Of a stretch of 23,367 bases of DNA, positions 16,225 to 23,367 are shown piece after piece (position 1 is the first letter of the stretch; each line of letters starts with the position of its first letter). This DNA comes from Chromobacteriaceae bacterium (GTDB taxonomy: Bacteria > Pseudomonadota > Gammaproteobacteria > Burkholderiales > Aquaspirillaceae). The stretch lies in the NCBI GenBank assembly GCA_030151505.1, contig JASLDQ010000024.1, positions 1-23,367 of the forward strand. Reading direction: 5' to 3'. The translations under genes were made by a program, and so were the position numbers. The notes beneath the pieces were generated by a model, which was not told where the DNA came from, made no database searches, and saw nothing but the letters and a program-made list of their open reading frames with translations.

Positions 16225-17010
16225 TCAGCGTGACTCCCCGTCGGCCGGCGTCTCGGCCGGCACCGCCGGCTTCTTGCGCGCCAGCCGCACCAGCGCCAGC
16301 ACATAGCCGGACAGCGCATACAGCACGAAGAAGCCGAACAGCACCAGGGGCGGGGTCGAGGCGGTCAGCACGGTCAGCAGCACCACGATCAGCAGTGCGA
16401 CAAAGGGCACTTTCTGCCGCACGTGCAGTTCCTTGAAGCTCCAGAACTTGACGTTGGTCACCATCGAGATACCGGCAAAGCCGGTGAACACCAGCGCGAT
16501 CCAGTCGATGTAGGGCACGTCGAGCTGGTAGGCATGGATGATCCACACCAGCCCGGCCACCAGCGCGGCCGCGGCCGGGCTGGGCAGGCCGGTGAACCAG
16601 CGCTTGTCGGCCACGCCCAGCATGGTGTTGAAGCGCGCCAGCCGCAGCGCGGCACCGGCGCAGTAGATGAAGGCCACGACCCAGCCCAGCTTGCCGAAGC
16701 CGTGCAGCATCCATTCATAGGACACCAGCGCCGGGGCGACGCCGAAGCTGACCATGTCGGACAGCGAGTCGAACTCGGCGCCGAAAGCGCTCTGGCTGTG
16801 GGTCATGCGCGCGACCCGGCCGTCGAGCCCGTCGAGGATCATGGCGATGAATATGGCGACGGCCGCGGTCTCGAAGTGGCTGCCCATCGCCTGCACGATG
16901 GCGTAGAAACCGGCGAACAGCGCCGCCAGCGTGAACAGGTTGGGAAGCAGGTAGATGCCCTGGCGTCGAAGCGCCGATCTTTCCGGGCGAATGGGTTCGG
17001 GAGTCTGCAT
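16225..17010 (-). CDS. pssA: CDP-diacylglycerol-serine O-phosphatidyltransferase (phosphatidylserine synthase)
   Basis: Integral membrane enzyme that makes phosphatidylserine from CDP-diacylglycerol and serine, the step before Psd in phosphatidylethanolamine synthesis. It has 261 residues and about eight hydrophobic segments. The CDP-alcohol phosphotransferase signature is intact: DGLDGRVAR, then GAEFDSLSD with the two downstream Asp residues (about residues 60-84). The opening RRQGIYLLPNLFTLAALFAGFYAI is typical of the type II bacterial enzyme. I placed the start at the ATG at 17010 (MQTPEPIRPE) with GGAAAG upstream; a far longer open frame runs on through the divergent psd gene and is not coding. 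It is divergent from psd across 171 bases. Confidence 0.95.
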   Translation of the reverse strand: MQTPEPIRPERSALRRQGIYLLPNLFTLAALFAGFYAIVQAMGSHFETAAVAIFIAMILDGLDGRVARMTHSQSAFGAEFDSLSDMVSFGVAPALVSYEWMLHGFGKLGWVVAFIYCAGAALRLARFNTMLGVADKRWFTGLPSPAAAALVAGLVWIIHAYQLDVPYIDWIALVFTGFAGISMVTNVKFWSFKELHVRQKVPFVALLIVVLLTVLTASTPPLVLFGFFVLYALSGYVLALVRLARKKPAVPAETPADGESR

Positions 17011-17181
17011 CTTCACTTTCCGAAGAGGTACAACGGCGCCGCAGCGCCGGCAAGGTGGAATACGAATTCGGCGTATTGTAACGCGACGGGAGACTCTGGC
17101 GCGCGGCGTGTCCGCGCCCGGCCAGACCCGGCCTACCGGATACGATATACTTTCCGGCTTTGACCGATCAGGGAATTTCCC
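17011..17181. promoter_or_regulatory. Divergent promoter region of pssA and psd
   Basis: For psd, TATACT (17146-17151) is a 5-of-6 match to the -10 box, 31 bases before the start. For pssA, TACAAT on the minus strand (plus 17075-17080) is also 5 of 6. Neither has a good -35 box. The inverted repeat AATACG / CGTATT (17059-17064 and 17072-17077) next to the pssA -10 could be an operator. All are pattern-based. Confidence 0.4.
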
Positions 17182-18021
17182 TTGTCCGAACGCCTTTTCG
17201 TCCTGCTGCAGCACGTCCTGCCCAAGCTGCTGATCACCCGCCTCTTCGGTTTGCTCGCCCGGCAACGCGCCGGCGCGCTGACCCACTGGACCATCCGCCG
17301 CTTCATCGCCCGCTACGGCGTCAACATGGCGGAGGCGGCCGACAGCGACCCCGCCGCCTATGCCAGTTTCAACGAATTCTTCACCCGCCCGCTCAAGCCC
17401 GGCGCGCGACCGCTGGCGGCCGCGCCGCTGGTCTGCCCGGTCGACGGCGCCATCAGCCAGTTCGGCCGCATCGAACGCAACCAGATCTTCCAGGCCAAGG
17501 GCAAGTCTTACAGCAGCGGCGCGTTGCTGGCCGGAGACGAGGCACTGGCGCGCCAGTTCGACGACGGCCTGTTCGCTACCATCTACCTGAGCCCGCGCGA
17601 CTACCACCGCATCCACATGCCGTGCGACGGCCGCCTGCTGTCGATGAGCTATGTGCCGGGCGAGCTGTTTTCGGTCAACCCGGCCACCGCGCGCGGGGTG
17701 GACGGCCTGTTCGCCCGCAACGAGCGCGTGGTCTGCCTGTTCGACTCGCCCCACGGCCAGTTCGCGCTGGTGCTGGTCGGCGCCACCATCGTCGGCAGCA
17801 TGGCCACGGTCTGGCACGGCGTGATCAATCCGCCGCGCAGCGACACGGTGCGCCACTGGGACTATCGCGGGCAGGACATTGCCCTCAAGCAGGGCGAGGA
17901 AATGGGCCGTTTCCTGCTGGGCTCGACCGTGGTGTTGCTGTTCCCGCAAGGCCCGCTGCAGTTCAATCCCGACTGGGAACCGGCCAGGGCCGTACGGCTG
18001 GGCGAAACGATGGCGAACTAG
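17182..18021 (+). CDS. psd: Phosphatidylserine decarboxylase proenzyme
   Basis: Membrane-associated pyruvoyl enzyme that decarboxylates phosphatidylserine to phosphatidylethanolamine. It has 279 residues, the usual type I length. The self-cleavage motif LGST is at residues 246-249, so cleavage between G247 and S248 gives the large beta and short alpha chains. CPVDGA (D88) and YLSPRDYHRIHMP (H142, H145) carry the other conserved catalytic residues. The start is a TTG at 17182, with AGGGAA upstream; no ATG fits the family N-terminus. Unlike the surrounding ilv, pssA and leuA genes it is on the plus strand. It ends with TAG and is followed by a terminator. Confidence 0.95.
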   Translation: MSERLFVLLQHVLPKLLITRLFGLLARQRAGALTHWTIRRFIARYGVNMAEAADSDPAAYASFNEFFTRPLKPGARPLAAAPLVCPVDGAISQFGRIERNQIFQAKGKSYSSGALLAGDEALARQFDDGLFATIYLSPRDYHRIHMPCDGRLLSMSYVPGELFSVNPATARGVDGLFARNERVVCLFDSPHGQFALVLVGATIVGSMATVWHGVINPPRSDTVRHWDYRGQDIALKQGEEMGRFLLGSTVVLLFPQGPLQFNPDWEPARAVRLGETMAN

Positions 18022-18175
18022 ACCCCGTCGTTTTGTGGTGGCAACAAGGTCGCGGGGCTTGATGCACGGATACGCGACGGCGATGGCCTGACCGCTTGCC
18101 GCACCCTGCCCGGTGGCGCGTACCGGCCCGGCGCAACGGATACGGGCCTGACGCCACCACCTGTTTTTGGCCAAT

Positions 18176-18206
18176 AAAAAAGCCGGGAGAATCTCCCGGC
18201 TTTTTT
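18176..18206. terminator. Bidirectional intrinsic terminator between psd and ilvC
   Basis: A perfect 15-bp inverted repeat around a central A: the GCCGGGAGA / TCTCCCGGC core is flanked by A6 on the left and T6 on the right, so either RNA strand gets a GC stem followed by a U-run. It sits 21 bases from the ilvC stop and serves both convergent genes. Confidence 0.95.
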
Positions 18207-18226
18207 GCATGCCTGCGGCGACAGGC

Positions 18227-19835
<1,609 letters not shown>

Positions 19836-19856
19836 ATTCTTTTCTTTCCTTCCCGC

Positions 19857-21614
19857 TCAGCACAGATTGCCGTAGTCGCGGTCCGATGCGGCCGCATCGT
19901 TCTGCATGTGCGGCGGCAGGTCCATTTCGTTCAGGCCCTTGCCGTTGCCGACCATCGGGAACACGTTGGCGGACGGATCGGTGCGGAAGTCGAGGAAGAC
20001 CAGACGGTTCTTGAGCTTGTCGCTGAAGGCTTCGCGCAGCACCGGCTCGACGTCGGCCGGATTCTCGACCTTGAAGCCGATGTGGCCATAGGCCTCGGCA
20101 ATCTTGACGAAGTCCGGCAGCGAATCCATGTAGGACTCGGAGTAGCGGTTGCCGTAGTAGAACTCCTGCCACTGCCGCACCATGCCCAGATAGCGGTTGT
20201 TCAGGCTGACGACCTTGACCGGGGTGTGGTACTGCTTGCAGGTCGAAAGTTCCTGGATGTTCATCTGGATCGAGCCTTCGCCAGTGATACAGGCAACGAC
20301 CGCGTCCGGATTGGCCAGCTGCGCGCCCATGGCCGCCGGCAGGCCGAAGCCCATGGTGCCGAGGCCGCCGGAATTGATCCAGCGCTTGGGCTCGTCGAAC
20401 TTGTAGTACTGCGCGGCGAACATCTGGTGCTGGCCGACATCGGACGTGATGATGGCCTGGCCACCGGTCACTTCCCACAGTTTTTCCACCACGTACTGCG
20501 GCTTGATCAGCTCGCTGCTCGGCTCGTACCACAGCGAGTTGGGCGCGCGCCATGCGTCGATCTGCTGCCACCAGGCATCCAGCGCGGCGGCTTCCGGACG
20601 TTCACCGGTCTGCTTGAGCAGGTCGGTGAGTTCCTGCAGCACATCCTTGACGTTGCCGACGATGGGGATGTCGACCTTGACCCGCTTGGCGATCGAGCTG
20701 GGGTCGATGTCGATGTGGACGATCTTTTTCGGCGTGGCGAGGAATTTTTCCGGCACGCTGACGACGCGGTCGTCGAAACGCGCGCCGACGGCGATCAGCA
20801 CGTCACAGTACTGCATCGCCATATTGGCTTCGTAGGTGCCGTGCATGCCGAGCATGCCCACGAACTGGCGATCGGTGGCCGGGTAGGCACCCAGCCCCAT
20901 CAGGGTGTTGGTACAGGGGGCGTTGATCATGCGCACCAGTTCGCGCACTTCTTCGCAGGCATCGGCCAGCACGGCGCCGCCGCCAACGTAGATGAAGGGG
21001 CGCTTGGCCTCGGCGATCAGCTGCGCGGCCTTCTTGATCTGGCCCGGATGGCCGCGGCCGGCCGGCTGGTAGGAACGGATGCTGACGGTATCCGGGTAGC
21101 TGAACTCGGTCAGCGCCTGGGTCACGTCCTTGGGGATGTCGATCACCACTGGACCGGGACGGCCGGTCTGGGCGATGTAGAACGCCTTCTTGAACGTGGC
21201 GGCCAGCTCGTTGACGTCCTTGACCAGGAAGTTGTGCTTCACGCACGGCCGGGTGATGCCGACCATGTCGACTTCCTGGAAGGCATCCAGCCCGATGGCC
21301 GGCGTGGCGACCTGACCGGAAATGACCACCATCGGGATCGAATCCAGATAGGCGGTGGCGATGCCGGTAATGGCATTCGTGGCGCCGGGGCCGGACGTCA
21401 CCAGCGCGACGCCGACCTTCTTGCTGGAACGCGAATAACCGTCGGCCGCGTGTACGGCCGCCTGTTCGTGCCTTACCAGTACATGCTTGAACGCATCCTG
21501 CTTGAAGATTGCGTCGTAGATTTCAAGAACTGCTCCGCCGGGGTAGCCAAAAACGAATTCGACTCCTTCTTCCTGCAAGCAGCGCGCTACGATTTCGGCG
21601 CCGGAAATTACCAT
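19857..21614 (-). CDS. ilvI: Acetolactate synthase large (catalytic) subunit
   Basis: Thiamine diphosphate-, FAD- and Mg-dependent enzyme that joins pyruvate to pyruvate or 2-oxobutyrate, the first common step of branched-chain amino acid synthesis. It has 585 residues. The N-terminal domain has FGYPGGAVLEIYD and the cofactor-activating glutamate E50 in HEQAAVHAADGY. The cofactor motif in the C-terminal domain reads GEGSIQMNIQEL...SLNNRYLGMVRQWQ, with Glu instead of Asp, which I recall as normal in betaproteobacterial homologues. The tail FRTDPSANVFPMV is typical. The start MVISGAEIVARCLQEEG has GAGG 12 bases upstream. It could equally be named ilvB. First gene of ilvIHC. Confidence 0.96.
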   Translation of the reverse strand: MVISGAEIVARCLQEEGVEFVFGYPGGAVLEIYDAIFKQDAFKHVLVRHEQAAVHAADGYSRSSKKVGVALVTSGPGATNAITGIATAYLDSIPMVVISGQVATPAIGLDAFQEVDMVGITRPCVKHNFLVKDVNELAATFKKAFYIAQTGRPGPVVIDIPKDVTQALTEFSYPDTVSIRSYQPAGRGHPGQIKKAAQLIAEAKRPFIYVGGGAVLADACEEVRELVRMINAPCTNTLMGLGAYPATDRQFVGMLGMHGTYEANMAMQYCDVLIAVGARFDDRVVSVPEKFLATPKKIVHIDIDPSSIAKRVKVDIPIVGNVKDVLQELTDLLKQTGERPEAAALDAWWQQIDAWRAPNSLWYEPSSELIKPQYVVEKLWEVTGGQAIITSDVGQHQMFAAQYYKFDEPKRWINSGGLGTMGFGLPAAMGAQLANPDAVVACITGEGSIQMNIQELSTCKQYHTPVKVVSLNNRYLGMVRQWQEFYYGNRYSESYMDSLPDFVKIAEAYGHIGFKVENPADVEPVLREAFSDKLKNRLVFLDFRTDPSANVFPMVGNGKGLNEMDLPPHMQNDAAASDRDYGNLC

Positions 21615-21740
21615 TGTTTTCAGCCTCTACATTGATGCCAATTCATGCCTTTGTAACCAATGACCTTAGCTGATATGACAAACCATGGTCAAGGAATTTG
21701 TGCCTTGCAATATCGGCTGTAATCGGCCACCGGCAAGGGT

Positions 21741-21777
21741 CGCCCCTGCCGGGCAATTACCGGTGCCGGCAGGGGCG
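21741..21777. other. 12-bp perfect inverted repeat between ilvI and the RDD gene
   Basis: The arms CGCCCCTGCCGG (21741-21752) and CCGGCAGGGGCG (21766-21777) flank a 13-base loop. It sits about 130 bases upstream of the ilvI start on the minus strand and 79 bases before the RDD gene. There is no U-tail in either direction. I found no leader peptide rich in Leu, Val or Ile next to it, so a classical attenuator is not supported. Confidence 0.4.
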
Positions 21778-21855
21778 CGGCCGCTCCCGGCGGACACGGC
21801 TGCAGCCGCGCCGGCTATCCCGCTACAATTCCCCTTTTTCCTGCAGGCCGCACGC

Positions 21856-22353
21856 ATGACCACTCCCGATTTTCTTCCTGCCGGACGGCTGCGTCGCTTG
21901 GGCAGCCTCGCCTACGATGGCCTCCTGCTGCTGGCTGTCCTGTTCGTCGCCGGCGTGGCTTTCCAGCCGCTGTTCGCCCTGCTCGGCACGCCGCTGTGGC
22001 TGACCGTGCTGTATCAGCTGTTCCTGCTGGCGGTGATGTACGGCTACTTCGGCTGGTGCTGGACGTGCGCAGGCCAGACGCTGGCGATGAAGACCTGGAA
22101 GCTGCAATTGGTGCGCGCCCGCGACGGCAGCCGGCTCGGCTGGGCCGACGTCGCCAAGCGCCTGGGACTCGCCCTGTTGTTCTACGGCCCGCTGCTGCCG
22201 GCCTGGACCTGGGCGCACTACAACCCGGCCCAGCGCTGGGCTGGCTGGCTGGCGACGGTGGTCTTCCTGCTGCCGCTGGCGTGGATGTGGCTGGACCGGG
22301 ACAGACGCCTGCTGCACGACCGGCTGATCGGCACCGTGGTGGTCGCCAAGTAA
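21856..22353 (+). CDS. RDD-family membrane protein
   Basis: A 165-residue inner-membrane protein of the RDD family, a loosely defined group of small membrane proteins with unknown or ion-exchange functions. Conserved marks are R14 in RRLGSLAYDGLLLLAVLF with D21, the WTCAGQTLAMKTWKLQLV segment (69-86), the RLGWADVAKRL loop (93-103), and D155 in LLHDRLIGTVVV. Hydrophobic helices lie at about 20-40, 48-68, 102-118 and 130-146. I chose the ATG at 21856; the open frame continues upstream but not in a family-like way. A TACAAT -10-like box lies at 21824-21829. It is divergent from ilvI and convergent with the transglycosylase. Confidence 0.9.
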   Translation: MTTPDFLPAGRLRRLGSLAYDGLLLLAVLFVAGVAFQPLFALLGTPLWLTVLYQLFLLAVMYGYFGWCWTCAGQTLAMKTWKLQLVRARDGSRLGWADVAKRLGLALLFYGPLLPAWTWAHYNPAQRWAGWLATVVFLLPLAWMWLDRDRRLLHDRLIGTVVVAK

Positions 22354-22380
22354 ATCCCGACCGTCGGAGCCGGAGCCACA

Positions 22381-22407
22381 AAAAAGCGCGAACACGGTTC
22401 GCGCTTT
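22381..22407. terminator. Bidirectional terminator between the RDD gene and the lytic transglycosylase gene
   Basis: A perfect 10-bp stem AAAGCGCGAA / TTCGCGCTTT (22383-22392 and 22398-22407) with a CACGG loop. A further run of A on the left gives the minus-strand RNA a tail of six U, so termination is strongest for the transglycosylase direction. It lies 29 bases after the RDD stop. Confidence 0.87.
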
Positions 22408-22443
22408 CTCATTCCCCTCTTGGCCGCTCCGGGCCGGATCAGG

Positions 22444-23058
22444 CTAGCCGGCCGCCGCCGTCCGCAGCGGCGGCTCCCAGCGCCATTGCCGCCACGCCGC
22501 ATGCACCAGGTTGGGATAGTCGGCCCGGCCCAGGCTACCGTTGTAGCGCCCCAGCGCACGAAACAGATTGCCGCGCTCAAGGTCGAGGTAGTGGCGCAGG
22601 ATGGTGCAGCCGTAGCGCAGGTTCTGGGTCGGATCGAACAGATTGTGGTTCGGCGCGCCGATCGAGCGGACCCAGAACGGCATCACCTGCATCAGCCCGC
22701 GTGCGCCGGCCGACGACACCGCATACTGCCTGAACCCGCTCTCGACCTGAATCAGTCCGAGCACCAGCTGCGGGTCCAGCCCGGCCCGGGTCGCCTCGTA
22801 ATGCACCCGGGTCAGCAAGCGCTCGCGCGCCCAGGCGTCCGGCATCCGCCGCGCCAGCCGGCGCGACATGTCCTGCAGCCAGGCCTCGCCCTCGTCCTGC
22901 CGGGCAAACACCAGCCGCGGGGGATTGGGGTTGTCGATCGACGACCGCATCGCGCTCGCCACGCTCGCGCTCAGCGCCTCCTCGCGCTGGGCGCCCGCGC
23001 GGACGAAGGAAGCCGCCAGACACAGCACGGCAAACAGGATGGCGCGATACAGGGACAT
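22444..23058 (-). CDS. Secreted lytic transglycosylase (SLT domain)
   Basis: Cell-wall enzyme that cleaves the MurNAc-GlcNAc bond with 1,6-anhydro ring formation. It has 204 residues with a Sec signal peptide (about 1-23). A charged linker with PRLVFARQDEGEAWL is followed by an SLT domain from about residue 85 to 185. The catalytic glutamate is E106 in GLIQVESGFRQYAVS, followed by the hallmark SAGARGLMQVMPFW and NLFDPTQNLRYGCTILRHYLD. RYNGSLGRADYP matches the family C-terminal part. I chose the ATG at 23058, directly before the signal peptide; a GTG nine codons upstream is possible but less likely. It follows proS on the same strand, with a hairpin between them. Confidence 0.93.
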   Translation of the reverse strand: MSLYRAILFAVLCLAASFVRAGAQREEALSASVASAMRSSIDNPNPPRLVFARQDEGEAWLQDMSRRLARRMPDAWARERLLTRVHYEATRAGLDPQLVLGLIQVESGFRQYAVSSAGARGLMQVMPFWVRSIGAPNHNLFDPTQNLRYGCTILRHYLDLERGNLFRALGRYNGSLGRADYPNLVHAAWRQWRWEPPLRTAAAG

Positions 23059-23109
23059 GAATGGACGTTCCGACGGAAAAGGCACTTTTGCAGTGTTGCA
23101 GAGACCGCC

Positions 23110-23157
23110 AAAAAAGCCAAACCGCCCATGCCGCGCGAAAACGCGACAGGGGCGGCT
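23110..23157 (-). terminator. Probable terminator after proS
   Basis: In the minus-strand RNA the arms CCGCCC and GGGCGG enclose an inner CGCG-TTTT-CGCG hairpin, and TTTGGCTTTTTTGG follows. The U-run supports intrinsic termination of proS, while the imperfect middle of the stem lowers confidence. Confidence 0.6.
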
Positions 23158-23229
23158 GATTCGGGAACGGGTCCGCGAAACCGGCCGCCGTCAGCAGAGG
23201 CCGCCGGCCACGGCCGGACACACCGGACC

Positions 23230-23367
23230 TCAGGCCGGATTCAGCTTCGCCTTGATCACGGCGGCGATGTCGCCCACGGCCACGCTGGTCGCTTCGGCAT
23301 CGCGGCGGTGCTGGTACTCCACCTTGCCTTCCTTCAGGCCACGGTCGCCGATCACCACCCGGTGCGG
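23230..23367 (-). CDS. proS: Proline-tRNA ligase, C-terminal 45 residues (gene starts beyond the window)
   Basis: The last 45 residues of a prolyl-tRNA synthetase. The visible sequence opens [19 protein letters not shown], a conserved part of the C-terminal anticodon-binding domain of bacterial ProS, and continues [26 protein letters not shown] to a TGA. The enzyme charges tRNA-Pro. Only the end is visible, so editing and catalytic domains cannot be judged. The neighbourhood proS followed by a small lytic transglycosylase is common in betaproteobacteria, as I recall, which supports the call. Confidence 0.9.
   Translation of the reverse strand, partial: PHRVVIGDRGLKEGKVEYQHRRDAEATSVAVGDIAAVIKAKLNPA

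Noticed and set aside
20276..20310. Glu in place of Asp in the thiamine diphosphate motif (GEGS) of IlvI as a sign of inactivation
   Set aside because: As far as I recall, betaproteobacterial acetolactate synthases commonly read GEGSIQM here, and all other key residues are intact.
21666..21863. A minus-strand short ORF ending MVCHIS ahead of ilvI as an attenuator peptide
   Set aside because: It contains no run of Leu, Val or Ile codons and is not followed by a terminator with a U-tail.

Overview
This is a GC-rich chromosomal window with tight gene packing. It holds a caa3-type cytochrome oxidase whose subunit II carries a cytochrome c, class I IlvC, the ilvI-ilvH-ilvC / psd / pssA / leuA neighbourhood, and a small lytic transglycosylase next to proS. 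Together these suggest a free-living betaproteobacterium, probably of the order Neisseriales (Chromobacteriaceae-like). The genus call is inference from gene content and order. I see no phage, IS element, CRISPR array, tRNA or rRNA.

Layout. 1-1961 (minus): ctaC and the start of ctaD (aa3/caa3 oxidase), with a candidate promoter near 2055-2083. 2363-10766: a divergent LysR regulator faces a plus-strand operon of a periplasmic substrate-binding protein, mmsA, mmsB, livG, livF, livH and livM. The operon pairs a branched-chain-amino-acid-type ABC importer with the last two enzymes of valine degradation. livH is broken by one in-frame TAG, and LivF has Arg in place of the Walker A Lys. A clear terminator follows at 10795-10819. 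10842-13341: bioD and a second LysR gene (minus) lie divergent to a TauE/SafE-type permease, with two inverted repeats between them. 13455-13889: a small four-helix membrane protein of unknown function.

14222-21614 is the branched-chain amino acid and phosphatidylethanolamine block. ilvI, ilvH, ilvC, pssA and leuA are on the minus strand, while psd is on the plus strand and divergent from pssA. leuA is the most unusual gene. Its reading frame carries an extra 84-residue N-terminal segment that looks like a Cro/XRE-type helix-turn-helix, in frame with a complete 513-residue isopropylmalate synthase. Upstream lie a 21-bp near-perfect palindrome and a related second copy 73 bp away. One reading is a biosynthetic enzyme that regulates its own promoter; this is inference.

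21856-23367: an RDD-family membrane protein (plus), then a secreted lytic transglycosylase and the C-terminal end of proS (both minus). Convergent gene pairs are separated by perfect hairpin terminators at 13985-14027, 18176-18206 and 22383-22407. All calls come from reading the sequence; no database search was run.
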